From assembly GCF_900104255.1 (NCBI RefSeq), contig NZ_FNKZ01000002.1, positions 434,001 to 498,000 of the forward strand: a DNA stretch of 64,000 nucleotides, in the 5' to 3' direction. Within the stretch, counting starts at the first letter, position 1. The number at the start of each line of letters is the position of its first letter. The notes beneath the pieces were generated by a model, which was given only the letters and a program-made list of their open reading frames with translations, searched no databases and was not told the origin of the DNA. Positions 28,877 to 37,942 of the stretch are shown here, piece after piece. The position numbers and the translations under genes were made by a program. The stretch comes from Pseudoxanthomonas sp. CF385. GTDB lineage: Bacteria; Pseudomonadota; Gammaproteobacteria; Xanthomonadales; Xanthomonadaceae.

Positions 28877-30373
28877 ATGGCCCTGACCGACGCCCTCGCC
28901 CCCCTGCGTGCCCACACCGGCCAGCGCCTGACCCACGGTCTGGACGATGCCGCCGTTGAACGCTTGGCCAAGGGCCACCCGGACCTGGTGGCTGTCATCG
29001 AGGCGGCCGCCGCCGAACACGCCCGCCTGAAGGACGAGTTCGCCGAACTGTTCGACCTGGACGAAGCCGAGCAGCTGCGGGCCGTGCAGGCGGGCTACGT
29101 CAACTTCTACGCCGACGACGCGATCAACCCCTACATCGCGCTGGCCGCGCGGGGCCCGTGGGTGGTCAGCCTCAACGGCGCGGTGCTGTACGACGCCGGC
29201 GGCTACGGGATGCTGGGCTTCGGCCACACGCCGGCCGCCGTGCTGGACGCGATGGCGCGCCCACAGGCGATGGCGAACATCATGACCCCCAGCCTGTCGC
29301 AGCTGCGCTTCGACCGCGCCCTGCGCAAGGAAATCGGCCACACCCGCGGCGGCTGTCCGTTCGCGAAGTTCCTGTGCCTGAACTCCGGCTCCGAATCCGT
29401 CGGCCTGGCCGCGCGCATCGCCGACATCAACAGCAAGCTGATGACCGACCCGGACGGCCGCCACGCCGGCCGCACCATCAAGCGCATCGTGGTGAAGGGC
29501 AGCTTCCACGGCCGCACCGAGCGCCCGGCGCTGTATTCGGATTCCTCGCGCAAGTCCTACCAGCAGCACCTGGCCAGCTACCGCGGCGAGGATTCGGTCA
29601 TCGCCATCCCGCCCTACGACGTGGACGCGCTGAAGCAGGCGTTCGCCGATGCCGAAGCCAAGGGTTGGTTCGTCGAAGCGGTGTTCCTGGAGCCGGTGAT
29701 GGGCGAAGGCGACCCGGGCCGTTCGGTGCCGCCGGCGTTCTACGCCGCCGCGCGCGAACTGACCCGCAGCCACGGCAGCCTGTTCCTGGTCGACTCGATC
29801 CAGGCCGGCCTGCGCGCGCACGGCGTGCTGTCCATCGTCGACTACCCCGGTTTCGAAGGCCTGGACGCGCCGGACATGGAGACCTACTCCAAGGCGTTGA
29901 ACGCCGCGCAGTACCCGCTGTCGGTGCTCGCCGTGAACGAGCGCGCCGCGGGCCTGTACCGCAAGGGCGTTTACGGCAACACGATGACCACCAATCCGCG
30001 TGCGCTGGACGTGGCCTGCGCCACCCTGGCCCAGCTGACCCCGCAGGTGCGCGAGAACATCCGCAAGCGCGGCGTCGAAGCCGTGCAGAAGCTGCAGCAG
30101 CTGCAGGCGGAACTCGGCGGCCTGATCACCAACGTGCAGGGCACCGGCCTGCTGTTCTCCTGCGAACTGTCGCCGGCCTTCAAGTGCTACGGCGCCGGCT
30201 CGACCGAGGAATGGCTGCGCCAGCAGGGCCTGAACGTCATCCATGGCGGCGCCAACTCGCTGCGCTTCACCCCGCATTTCGCCATCGACGGCGAAGAACT
30301 CGACCTGCTGGTCGGCATGGTGGGCAAGGCGCTGCGCGAAGGCCCGCGCATCAGCCAGGCCGCGGCGGCCTGA
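28877..30373 (+). CDS. class III PLP-dependent aminotransferase
   Basis: A 498-residue enzyme of the ornithine/GABA aminotransferase fold. Visible landmarks: N-S-G-S-E-S near 173 (cofactor phosphate), S-F-H-G-R-T near 213, V-D-S-I-Q-A-G near 305 (Asp to pyridine nitrogen), and Y-S-K-A near 337 with the Schiff-base lysine. An N-terminal extension of about 90 residues precedes the catalytic domain. The substrate is not clear; lysine, ornithine or beta-amino acids are possible. Control by the divergent Lrp-type regulator suggests an amino acid. ATG 28877 follows GGAGCTG. Confidence 0.9.
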   Translation: MALTDALAPLRAHTGQRLTHGLDDAAVERLAKGHPDLVAVIEAAAAEHARLKDEFAELFDLDEAEQLRAVQAGYVNFYADDAINPYIALAARGPWVVSLNGAVLYDAGGYGMLGFGHTPAAVLDAMARPQAMANIMTPSLSQLRFDRALRKEIGHTRGGCPFAKFLCLNSGSESVGLAARIADINSKLMTDPDGRHAGRTIKRIVVKGSFHGRTERPALYSDSSRKSYQQHLASYRGEDSVIAIPPYDVDALKQAFADAEAKGWFVEAVFLEPVMGEGDPGRSVPPAFYAAARELTRSHGSLFLVDSIQAGLRAHGVLSIVDYPGFEGLDAPDMETYSKALNAAQYPLSVLAVNERAAGLYRKGVYGNTMTTNPRALDVACATLAQLTPQVRENIRKRGVEAVQKLQQLQAELGGLITNVQGTGLLFSCELSPAFKCYGAGSTEEWLRQQGLNVIHGGANSLRFTPHFAIDGEELDLLVGMVGKALREGPRISQAAAA

Positions 30374-30392
30374 CGATCGCCAGCGTTTCATG

Positions 30393-30425
30393 AAAAAGGC
30401 GAGCTTCGGCTCGCCTTTTTCTTTT
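30393..30425 (+). terminator. intrinsic terminator with UUCG loop
   Basis: AAAAAGGCGAGC-TTCG-GCTCGCCTTTTT plus CTTTT. It ends the aminotransferase gene; the A-run lets it also serve the minus-strand pyrophosphatase gene. Confidence 0.9.
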
Positions 30426-30445
30426 CTGCAACCGACCTTCTTGGA

Positions 30446-31048
30446 TCACGGCTTCTGGGTGGCGAAGCGATCCAGCGAGACCTGGATCAACTCCTTCGCT
30501 TCCTTCGCATCGCCGTAGCCGTTGAGCTGCACCGGATTACGGCCCTTCGGCAGGTCCTTGTAGACGCGGAAGAAGGCCTCGATGCGCTGGCGTTCGATCT
30601 CCGGCAGGTCGGCCAGGTCGCGGATGCCCGCGTAGGTCGGGTCGATCTTGTCGGTCGGCACGCCGATGATCTTCTCGTCATGCTTGCCATCGTCGAGCAT
30701 GCGCAGCACGCCGATCGGCCGGAACTTCACCAGCACGCCCGGATGCAGCGGCTCGCGCGTCAGCACCAGCGCGTCCAGCGGATCGCCGTCGCCGGCGAGC
30801 GTGCGCGGCATCGAACCGTAGTTGGCGGGATACGCCACCGGCATCGACTGGAACCGATCAACGAAGACCAGCCCTTCGTCGTTGATCTCGTACTTGGTGA
30901 AGCTGCCGGCGGGGATCTCCACCGCCAGCAGCACCTCTTCCGGCGCCGCCTTCGGCTGCTGGGCGAGGAACGGGTGGCGGATGTGCGCTTCACGGGCGGA
31001 GGCGCTCGCGCAGAGAAGAAGCAAGGCGACAGCGGCAACGTGCTTCAT
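30446..31048 (-). CDS. exported family I inorganic pyrophosphatase
   Basis: A 200-residue protein with a signal peptide (A-S-A-S-A-R, cleavage about residue 18) in front of a family I pyrophosphatase core: E-I-P-A-G-S-F-T-K-Y-E, the metal site D-G-D-P-L-D-A-L near 88-95, and K-D-L-P near 165. Ordinary Ppa is cytoplasmic, so the signal peptide points to a periplasmic enzyme. AGGAG lies before ATG 31048. It sits with a purple-acid-phosphatase-like gene, a phytase-like gene and a TonB receptor, consistent with release of phosphate outside the inner membrane. Confidence 0.9.
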   Translation of the reverse strand: MKHVAAVALLLLCASASAREAHIRHPFLAQQPKAAPEEVLLAVEIPAGSFTKYEINDEGLVFVDRFQSMPVAYPANYGSMPRTLAGDGDPLDALVLTREPLHPGVLVKFRPIGVLRMLDDGKHDEKIIGVPTDKIDPTYAGIRDLADLPEIERQRIEAFFRVYKDLPKGRNPVQLNGYGDAKEAKELIQVSLDRFATQKP

Positions 31049-31073
31049 GGTCGACTCCTGGTAGAGGGAAACC

Positions 31074-31153
31074 GTAGAGCGGAGCTTGCTCCGCTGCTTT
31101 TTGCGATTGGTCGGTGACACGTGAGAACAGCAGCCGAGCGAGCTCGGCTCTAC
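31074..31153. repeat. two GTAG palindromes (family B) in inverted orientation
   Basis: GTAGAGCGGAGCTTGCTCCG at 31074 and CAGCAGCCGAGCGAGCTCGG starting near 31128 and ending CTCTAC at 31153. Each is GTAG plus a palindrome. A third copy is at 37011-37036. Confidence 0.8.
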
Positions 31154-31163
31154 AGCGTCGGGT

Positions 31164-32552
31164 TTACTCCCAGCACCGGTCGGCGCGGCCCTTCGGGGTC
31201 TCGGCGCGGGTGCAGGTACGCTCTTCGATACGGCCTTCTGCGTGCTCGACAAGCTGCTTGCCCGCCGCGCCACCATCGACAAGATCGAAGGCGTCGTAGA
31301 GGCGGCCCGTCGCCGTGCGTGCTTCGTAACGCAGACGCGGCCCGTCGAAGCGCAGCACCTGGAAGAGCTGGGTGTCCTCGGCGACCGGCCGCATCGTCTT
31401 GCGCGCCTGGTCGGAGAGCCGGTACTGCTTGGCGCCGGCGACGGACACGACGAACACCGGTGTCGGCGCTTCGTTCTTGAGACGGCCGTAGACGTGGTCA
31501 TGACCCTGCAGTACGAGGTCGACCTTGCGCTTGCGGATCACCGGCAACAAATTCTGGCGCAGCAGCACGTTGTCGCGCCCTTCGCGCGGGGAGAAGAACG
31601 GCTGGTGCGTCATCACGATGCTCCAGCGGTGCGGATTCGAGGCCAGCGCCTGGTCCAGCCACGCCGCCTGTGCCTTCGCCGTGCCCAGGTCGAGCGCGGA
31701 CGTGCCGTCGATCACCACCACGCGCACATCCTGGTAGTCGAACCAGTACGTGGTGCGCTTCGCTTGCGCCACGCCGTTGCCCGGCAATGCGAACGTCACC
31801 GGCCAATGCGCACCGAGCACGCGGCGTTCCTGCGGCGTGTCCTCGAACTCCTCGAAGTATTCGTGGTTGCCTATTGCCGGCGCGACGACCAGCGAGGTCG
31901 GCAGCACTTCGTTCGCTTCGAACCACTCGCCCCACTCGGTGTCGTCCTCGCCGTCGCCGCCGCTGACCAGGTCGCCGGCGAACAGCGCCAGGCGCGCATC
32001 GGGCGCGGCCCGCATCGCCTCGCGCACGACCCGCGTGGTCAGGCTGACGTTCTTGTTCTGGGTGTCGCCGAAGTACAGCAGCGTCAGCGGCGCGTTGGCG
32101 GCGGCGGCCGTGCGGGTGTGGTGCCACGCGCTCCAGGTACGGTCGCCCTGCACGCGCCAGGCGTACAGCGTGTCCGGCTGCAAGCCATCGACGTCCACGC
32201 GATGGTGGTGGGCTTCACCGTTCTCGGTCTTCAGCGGCGTGCTGGTCGCGTGGATGCGGCGCGGCTCGCCCATGTCGGGCGAGTCCCCGGCGACGACGAT
32301 CTCGAGCAGGGGTGCGTCGACTTTGGCATCCGTGCGCCACGCGACGGAGAGACCCTTGGCGGCTTCCTGCGCGGGCGAAGCCACGATCCGGTCCGGAAAG
32401 CCGCTCGGCGCGTAACGCATGACGCCCTTCGGCACGCGCGTGTTCGGCTCGGGCTGGCGCACCGTCGCTTCCTGCGCGAACGTCGTCGCGCAGGTCCCCA
32501 GCAACAGCACGGCCAGCGCCCACTTCAAGCCCACATCCCCTGCACGCTTCAT
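31164..32552 (-). CDS. exported purple-acid-phosphatase-like metallophosphoesterase
   Basis: A 462-residue protein with a signal peptide ending F-A-Q near residue 27, a fibronectin-like purple acid phosphatase N-domain (about 50-150; W-R-V-Q-G-D), then a calcineurin-type catalytic domain with F-G-D-T-Q near 162, A-G-D-L near 193, G-N-H-E near 227, M-T-H-Q near 310 and G-H-D-H-V near 347. These supply the two-metal centre. It is predicted to hydrolyse phosphomonoesters in the periplasm. The ATG overlaps the stop of the phytase-like gene (ATGA), so the two are coupled. Confidence 0.9.
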   Translation of the reverse strand: MKRAGDVGLKWALAVLLLGTCATTFAQEATVRQPEPNTRVPKGVMRYAPSGFPDRIVASPAQEAAKGLSVAWRTDAKVDAPLLEIVVAGDSPDMGEPRRIHATSTPLKTENGEAHHHRVDVDGLQPDTLYAWRVQGDRTWSAWHHTRTAAAANAPLTLLYFGDTQNKNVSLTTRVVREAMRAAPDARLALFAGDLVSGGDGEDDTEWGEWFEANEVLPTSLVVAPAIGNHEYFEEFEDTPQERRVLGAHWPVTFALPGNGVAQAKRTTYWFDYQDVRVVVIDGTSALDLGTAKAQAAWLDQALASNPHRWSIVMTHQPFFSPREGRDNVLLRQNLLPVIRKRKVDLVLQGHDHVYGRLKNEAPTPVFVVSVAGAKQYRLSDQARKTMRPVAEDTQLFQVLRFDGPRLRYEARTATGRLYDAFDLVDGGAAGKQLVEHAEGRIEERTCTRAETPKGRADRCWE

Positions 32553-33712
32553 TCGACGCGGCACTCCGGCAGCGACAAGGCCTTGGCGATGTCGCGCCAG
32601 TCGAACGCCGCCACCGCCTGGTCGTCGTCGACGGCGTAGAACGCACCCTGCGGGAAGCGCGCATCGGCGCTCTGGTCCAGCCACACGCCATCGGTGTTCG
32701 CGGTCTTGTTGCCGGCGAACGCGCCCTTGTAGGCCAGCGTCGCGCGATCGAACACATGGAACACGCTGCGGTCCTTGAACTGGTCGGTCGCGATCCAGTA
32801 ACCGGTGCCGCCCGCGCATTGGGCCAGCGCCATGCCCTCGGCCTGCGCCTTGAACAGGTCCGCGCCGATGTCGCGACCGCGATACGTGCCGTCCAGGCCG
32901 TATTCGCGCAGGCGCGTGCCGACGGCGACGTCCTCCTCGGCCAGCAGCAGGCGATCGTTCGCCGCATCGCCGAACACGGATTCCGCGATGCGGATCGCAC
33001 CCGCTTCGCCGGTGTCGCCGAACGTGCCGGCCAGCGTGGCCCTCCAGCCGCCTTCGGCGCGCTGCAGGTGGTAACGCTTGAAGCGCTGGCCCAGCTCGGC
33101 CAGCGGCGGCGGTGCGTCCTCGTTCTGCGGCGACATGTAGTTGTCGCTGACGATGACCTCGTACGCGTCCTTCTGCGGGCGCACCCACAGGCCGTACGGC
33201 TGCTTCAGCTCGTCCGCGCCGAACACGAGCAGCGGTTTGAAGTCGGGCAACTGGAACACCTGCACCCGCCGGTTGTCGCGCTCGACCACCAGCACCAGGT
33301 CGTCGATCACCGCGATGCCGTTCGGCCGCTGCATCTGGCCGAGTTCGGTGCCTGGGCCGGATACCGTGCGCAGCGGCTTGCCGGTGCTGCCGTCGAACAC
33401 GACCAGGCGGTGCGTGTCCTTGGCGGTGGCGATCAGCCAGCGCGTGCCGTCGGCCGCGCGCCAGCTGGCCGGCGAATCGACATTCTCGGCCGGGGTCGCC
33501 GGCGTGATGAAGGCTTCGGGCACGACGACATGCGCGATCTTCGCCTCGCTCAGCAGCGGATCCTTCTCGACGTTCTCGTCCGGCTCTTTCTCGCGTGCCG
33601 GCGTCTCGGTCGCCGCGGCGGTCGCGGCGGGCGCTTCGGGTTTTCCGCCGCATGCGGCGAGCAGGAAGGGAATCGCAAGCAAGGCAAGGCGTGGTTTCAC
33701 CGGTGTTCCCAT
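32549..33712 (-). CDS. beta-propeller phytase-like lipoprotein
   Basis: A 387-residue lipoprotein (lipobox L-A-A-C, Cys21) with an acidic low-complexity linker (25-55) and a beta-propeller. The second half matches beta-propeller phytases strand by strand: L-L-L-A-E-E-D-V near 250, E-G-M-A-L near 288, G-Y-W-I-A-T-D-Q near 300, N-T-D-G-V-W near 338, and W-R-D-I-A near 373. The N-terminal calcium motif D-A-A-D-D-P-A-x-W is changed to N-V-D-S-P-A-S-W, so calcium binding and activity are uncertain. It is first in a coupled pair with the phosphatase gene and divergent from a TonB receptor. Confidence 0.8.
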   Translation of the reverse strand: MGTPVKPRLALLAIPFLLAACGGKPEAPAATAAATETPAREKEPDENVEKDPLLSEAKIAHVVVPEAFITPATPAENVDSPASWRAADGTRWLIATAKDTHRLVVFDGSTGKPLRTVSGPGTELGQMQRPNGIAVIDDLVLVVERDNRRVQVFQLPDFKPLLVFGADELKQPYGLWVRPQKDAYEVIVSDNYMSPQNEDAPPPLAELGQRFKRYHLQRAEGGWRATLAGTFGDTGEAGAIRIAESVFGDAANDRLLLAEEDVAVGTRLREYGLDGTYRGRDIGADLFKAQAEGMALAQCAGGTGYWIATDQFKDRSVFHVFDRATLAYKGAFAGNKTANTDGVWLDQSADARFPQGAFYAVDDDQAVAAFDWRDIAKALSLPECRVE

Positions 33713-33756
33713 GACATGAAGGCGTCAACAAACTGCCATGTTCTACGCAGGCGCCA

Positions 33757-33820
33757 TGACATTTTCGTGTCAGCGCACTGCACGCGGATACCTGTCACCG
33801 CACGGGAACCTGCCTGTCAT
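33757..33820. promoter_or_regulatory. possible Pho-box-like repeats between phytase-like and TonB genes
   Basis: Two CTGTCAY half-sites on the plus strand (33792-33798 and 33814-33820) are 22 bases apart, twice the 11-bp Pho-box period; the middle half-site is poor. An inverted TGACA-N6-TGTCA lies at 33757-33772. PhoB control would fit the locus but is not proven. Confidence 0.35.
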
Positions 33821-33881
33821 GTTTCCGCCACGTGACGTGCTTACAAAGTGCCGTTTACTTTCGTCACGGGGACGACACACG

Positions 33882-36257
33882 ATGAAACGCAATGCCTTGG
33901 CCGCCTCGCTCGCGCAGGCGCTGTTCTGCGCTGCCCTGCTTCCGGCCAGCTTCGCCGCCACCGCCCAGAACCAGGCGCCGGACGCCGGCACCGCCGGCGA
34001 TCCCAAGCAGCTGGACACAGTGGTGGTGCAGCCGGAGATCACCTACCGCGACCGCACCGACGACATCGCGCCCACCCTGGTCTACGACCTGGAGTACTTC
34101 CAGCGCTTCGAGCCGAACACCGTGGGCGACATGCTGAAGCGCGTGCCCGGTGCCGGCTTCGTCGGTTCGGACATCATGGAGTACGACGGCGTGCAGCTGC
34201 GCGGCCTGGGCGGCGGTTACACGCAGGTGCTGATCAACGGCAAGAAGGTACCGGGCGCCGGCGACGACCGTTCGTTCTACGTGGACCGCATCCCGGCGGA
34301 GATGGTCGACCACATCGAGATCAAGCGCAGCGCCAGCGCCAACCGCAGCGGCGACGCGATGGCCGGCGCGATCAACATCGTGTTGCGCGATGCCTATGAA
34401 TTCACCGGCAGCTACATCCGCGTCGGCGTGAACCGCTGGGACGATGGCGAGGTCAACCCGACCTTCGGCGCCGTCACCTCGTTCGAGGCCCTTGGCGGGC
34501 GCCTGCTGGCCGGCGTCAACGTGCAGGACCGCTACCGCGCCAAGACCAAGCGTTCGGACCGCTTCACCGACAACACGCGCGAAGAGAAGGTCAGCTGGGA
34601 AGACCAGACCGAGGTGAAGGACGGCCGCGATTACTCGGCCAACCTGTCCTACACCGCCGACGTCGGCGAGAACGGCCGCTTCAGCATCGACGGCTTCTAC
34701 GTCAAGACCGATCGCGACGTCACCGAGGTGTCGTTCGAAGAGGAACTGGACGACGACGAGACCATCAACATCCGCGTGCCGGGCCTGGATCCGTACGACC
34801 AGAAGAACTACGGCGTGGGCGCCGAGTACAAGTTCGACATGGCCGGCGGCACCACCGCCGTGAGCCTCGACTACGCGCGCTTCGAGAATTCGCAGGCCAC
34901 CACCGAAGGCGAGCACGTCTACGTCAGCGGCGCCGAGAACTGGGACGACACCTGGAGCATCCCGGCCGACGCCGAGTGGGACGAGACCGCCTACGGCGCC
35001 GAGTCGGTCTTCGCCAAGGACGCCGAAACCGGCTTCACCGTCAGCCACGTCCGCCCGGTGGGCGGCGCCGAGCTGGAGTTCGGCGTGGACTACCGCAGGA
35101 AGAAGCGCGAAGGCCTGGTCGTCAGCTACGAGTGGGAAGCCGACGACGAAGACCAGACCCCGGCCTCCCTGGCGGACTACGACCTGGACGGCAGCGTCGC
35201 CTCGGTGATCGAAGAGAAGCGCCTCGACCCGTACATCATGCTCAGCGGCAAGGGCGAGGCGTTCTCGTGGGAAGCCGGCCTGCGCTACGAGACCACCAAG
35301 TCCGATGTCGAGTACCTGGAAGACGAAGAGAGCGAAGGCCGCGTCAGCAAGGATTACAACGAACTGCTGCCGTCCGTGAACCTGCGCTGGAGCCTGGGCG
35401 ATGCGGACCGCGTCAGCCTGTCGCTGGCGAAGACCGTCAAGCGCCCGAATTTCAACGAGCTGCTGCCCGCCCTGCTGGACGGCGAATTCGGCGACAACGA
35501 CTACATCGGCAACCCGGACCTGGAACCGGAAACCGCCAACGGCCTCGACCTCGGTTTCGAACACCGCCTCGGCCGCAAGGGCGTGGTCGGCCTGAATTTC
35601 TTCTACCGCGACGTCAAGGACCTCATCGAGATCGTCAACACCGGCGAGCCCAGCGAGGAGATGCAGGACACGTGGGAAGAGATGATCGAGGACGGTGACG
35701 CCGTCGACCTGGCCGATGCGATGGCGCAGGAACCGGCTTCGAGCTGGCTCTACACCTCCTCCAACGTCGGCGACGGCAAGGTCTACGGTTTCGAGTTCGA
35801 CGTGTCCACCCCGCTGTCGGCGATCGGCCTCGAGAACACCGGCATCTTCGCCAACTACTCGTGGGTGAAGTCCAAGGTGGACGACTTCCTGGGCGAGCGT
35901 CGCTTCAACGACCAGGCCAAGTCCGTCTACAACATCGGCTTCATCCACGACCTGCCGGCGCTGGGCGCCAGCTTCGGCGCGACCTACCGCAAGCAGGGCG
36001 ATGCGTACACGCGCGTGCTCGGCGAGGAAGTCGTCATCCGTTACGGCGGCGAGCTGGACGTGTTCGTCGAGAAGCGTTTCGGCAAGAGCGTGTCGGTGCG
36101 CCTGAGCGCCAACAACCTGCTGGATGCGAGCAAGGACGAGTTCTTCGACAAGTTCAACACGCTGCAGGACCAGATCGACCGCGACTACGACGAGTACGAG
36201 CTGGAATCGGAAGAAGCCGGCCCGAGCTACCAGGTGGTCATGCGCTGGGCGTTCTGA
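33882..36257 (+). CDS. TonB-dependent outer-membrane receptor, acidic loops
   Basis: A 791-residue receptor: signal peptide (about 1-28), plug domain (about 45-170; L-D-T-V-V-V, V-L-I-N-G-K-K-V-P, G-A-I-N-I-V) and a 22-strand barrel ending in aromatic phenylalanine (R-W-A-F). It is strikingly acidic, with clusters such as E-E-E-L-D-D-D-E and E-D-E-E-S-E in predicted surface loops. It is divergent from the phytase-like/phosphatase operon. In other proteobacteria phytases and TonB receptors are often neighbours, so a metal-phytate or phosphorylated ligand is a reasonable guess. ATG 33882 is used because it begins the signal peptide. Confidence 0.92.
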   Translation: MKRNALAASLAQALFCAALLPASFAATAQNQAPDAGTAGDPKQLDTVVVQPEITYRDRTDDIAPTLVYDLEYFQRFEPNTVGDMLKRVPGAGFVGSDIMEYDGVQLRGLGGGYTQVLINGKKVPGAGDDRSFYVDRIPAEMVDHIEIKRSASANRSGDAMAGAINIVLRDAYEFTGSYIRVGVNRWDDGEVNPTFGAVTSFEALGGRLLAGVNVQDRYRAKTKRSDRFTDNTREEKVSWEDQTEVKDGRDYSANLSYTADVGENGRFSIDGFYVKTDRDVTEVSFEEELDDDETINIRVPGLDPYDQKNYGVGAEYKFDMAGGTTAVSLDYARFENSQATTEGEHVYVSGAENWDDTWSIPADAEWDETAYGAESVFAKDAETGFTVSHVRPVGGAELEFGVDYRRKKREGLVVSYEWEADDEDQTPASLADYDLDGSVASVIEEKRLDPYIMLSGKGEAFSWEAGLRYETTKSDVEYLEDEESEGRVSKDYNELLPSVNLRWSLGDADRVSLSLAKTVKRPNFNELLPALLDGEFGDNDYIGNPDLEPETANGLDLGFEHRLGRKGVVGLNFFYRDVKDLIEIVNTGEPSEEMQDTWEEMIEDGDAVDLADAMAQEPASSWLYTSSNVGDGKVYGFEFDVSTPLSAIGLENTGIFANYSWVKSKVDDFLGERRFNDQAKSVYNIGFIHDLPALGASFGATYRKQGDAYTRVLGEEVVIRYGGELDVFVEKRFGKSVSVRLSANNLLDASKDEFFDKFNTLQDQIDRDYDEYELESEEAGPSYQVVMRWAF

Positions 36258-36280
36258 TCGTCCAGGCCACATGCAGCAGA

Positions 36281-36308
36281 CAGGAAGCCGGCGCATGCCG
36301 GCTTCCTG
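36281..36308 (+). terminator. strong hairpin after the TonB receptor gene
   Basis: CAGGAAGCCGGC-gcat-GCCGGCTTCCTG, 12-bp perfect stem 24 bases after the stop, followed by CTTTG. The T-run is short, so termination strength is unsure. Confidence 0.7.
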
Positions 36309-36373
36309 CTTTGTGGGGCCACGGCATTTGATGCAGACTTCCTGCATCTCCCGCCGCCGCACCCCGCCCCGCC

Positions 36374-37006
36374 ATGAAAACCGTCGAAGTCCGCCATCCC
36401 CTCGTGCAGCACAAGATCGGCCTGCTGCGTAACGCCAGCCTCAACACCAAGGATTTCCGCGAGCTGGTGACCGAGTTGGGCACGCTGCTGGCCTACGAGG
36501 CCACCGCCGACCTGGAACTGGGCGACGAAACGATGGCCGGCTGGGCCGGTGCGGTGACGGTGAAGAAGATCGCCGGCGCCAAGATCACCCTGGTGCCGAT
36601 CCTGCGCGCCGGCCTGGGCATGCTGCCGGGCGTGCTGGCGCTGATCCCCACCGCACGCGTCAGCGTGGTGGGCCTGCAGCGCGACGAGGAAACCCTGCAG
36701 CCGGTGCCCTACTTCGAAAAACTGACCGGTCGGCTGGAGGAGCGCGACGCGCTGATCCTGGATCCGATGCTGGCCACCGGCGGCACCCTGATCGCCACCA
36801 TCGACATGCTCAAGCGCGCCGGCGCGAAGCGGATCAAGGGCATCTTCCTGGTCGCCGCGCCCGAGGGCCTGAAGGCGCTGGAAGCGGCGCATCCGGATGT
36901 CGAGGTCTATACCGCCGCCATCGACGAGCGCCTCAACGACAAGGGCTACATCCTGCCCGGCCTGGGCGACGCCGGCGACCGCATCTTCGGCACGCGAATC
37001 GGCTGA
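36374..37006 (+). CDS. upp: uracil phosphoribosyltransferase
   Basis: A 210-residue cytoplasmic enzyme with the PRPP motif [11 protein letters not shown] near 130 and the uracil-binding C-terminal segment [13 protein letters not shown] near 192. It salvages uracil to UMP. Length matches E. coli Upp. It is a single gene, not next to a uracil permease here. Confidence 0.97.
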   Translation: MKTVEVRHPLVQHKIGLLRNASLNTKDFRELVTELGTLLAYEATADLELGDETMAGWAGAVTVKKIAGAKITLVPILRAGLGMLPGVLALIPTARVSVVGLQRDEETLQPVPYFEKLTGRLEERDALILDPMLATGGTLIATIDMLKRAGAKRIKGIFLVAAPEGLKALEAAHPDVEVYTAAIDERLNDKGYILPGLGDAGDRIFGTRIG

Positions 37007-37010
37007 GCAG

Positions 37011-37036
37011 GAGCAGCGGAGCAAGCTCCGCTCTAC
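37011..37036. repeat. family B palindrome overlapping a stop codon
   Basis: GAGCAGCGGAGCAAGCTCCG starts at 37011 and ends CTCTAC at 37036. The CTA at 37033-37035 is the TAG stop of the minus-strand hydrolase, so the repeat supplies that stop. Confidence 0.8.
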
Positions 37037-37923
37037 GCCGCCAGCGGGCGGGCGTGCAGTTCGGCGACCTCGTGGGCGACGCCGAACTTGCCCTTCTCGT
37101 CGCGGGTCACCTGCGCCAGCGCACAGCCCGGGTCGTGGGTGAAGAACAGATGGACATTGCGCGCCAGCTTGTCTTCCAGGAAGGCGCGCTTCTCGTCGAT
37201 CAGCAGTTCGGCGTTGCGGTCGTAGCCCATGGTGATGGGCACGTGCACCCAGGAACGGCCGGGGATCAGGTCGGCGCAGAACACCACGCCACCATGCGGT
37301 TGCCCGTCGGGGCCTTCCGCGCCCAGCACCTCGGCCAGCATCAGGCCCGGCGTGTGGCCATCGCTGAAGCTGAAACGCACGGTGTCGGCCAGCGCCTCTG
37401 AATACTCGCCGGACACCCGTTCCAGCCGTCCGCTGGCTTCCAGCAACGGCTGCAGTTCCGGAATGAAGCTGGCGCGATCGCGCGGATGCGGCTTCAGCGC
37501 GCGCTGCCAGTGGTCGGCGCCGACGACGAAGGTGGCGTTGGGGAACAGCAGCTCCGGCGCGCGTCCTTCCTGCCACGGCGCGAGCAGGCCGCCGGCATGG
37601 TCGAAGTGGAGGTGGCTGAGCACCACCACGTCGATGTCCTCGTGGGAGAAGCCGGCCTCGCGCAGCGAATCGAGCAGGACGTGGCGGTCTTCCTGCACGC
37701 CGAAGCGTGCGCGCATCTTCGGTTCGAAGAAGGCGCCGATGCCGGTTTCGAACAGCACGGTCTTGCCGTTGAGCGACTGCACCAGCAGCGCGCGGCACGC
37801 CAGCTCGATGCGGTTCTCCGCATCGGGCGGCGACCACTTCTCCCACATGGCGCGCGGCGCGTTGCCGAACATCGCGCCGCCATCGAGTTTCTGGGAGTTG
37901 CCCAGCAGCGACCAGAGTTTCAT
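37033..37923 (-). CDS. metallo-beta-lactamase fold hydrolase, lactonase-like
   Basis: A 296-residue cytoplasmic protein with H-L-H-F-D-H-A-G-G near 104 and later S-D-G-H-T-P-G near 187 and C-A-D-L-I-P near 216, giving the dinuclear metal site of AttM/AiiA-type hydrolases. Lactonase activity is possible but cannot be told from other glyoxalase-II-like activities by sequence. No signal peptide. Its stop lies within a family B repeat and ggt follows on the same strand upstream side, 19 bases from its start. Confidence 0.85.
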   Translation of the reverse strand: MKLWSLLGNSQKLDGGAMFGNAPRAMWEKWSPPDAENRIELACRALLVQSLNGKTVLFETGIGAFFEPKMRARFGVQEDRHVLLDSLREAGFSHEDIDVVVLSHLHFDHAGGLLAPWQEGRAPELLFPNATFVVGADHWQRALKPHPRDRASFIPELQPLLEASGRLERVSGEYSEALADTVRFSFSDGHTPGLMLAEVLGAEGPDGQPHGGVVFCADLIPGRSWVHVPITMGYDRNAELLIDEKRAFLEDKLARNVHLFFTHDPGCALAQVTRDEKGKFGVAHEVAELHARPLAA

Positions 37924-37942
37924 GGCCCCGATTCTACGCCTC

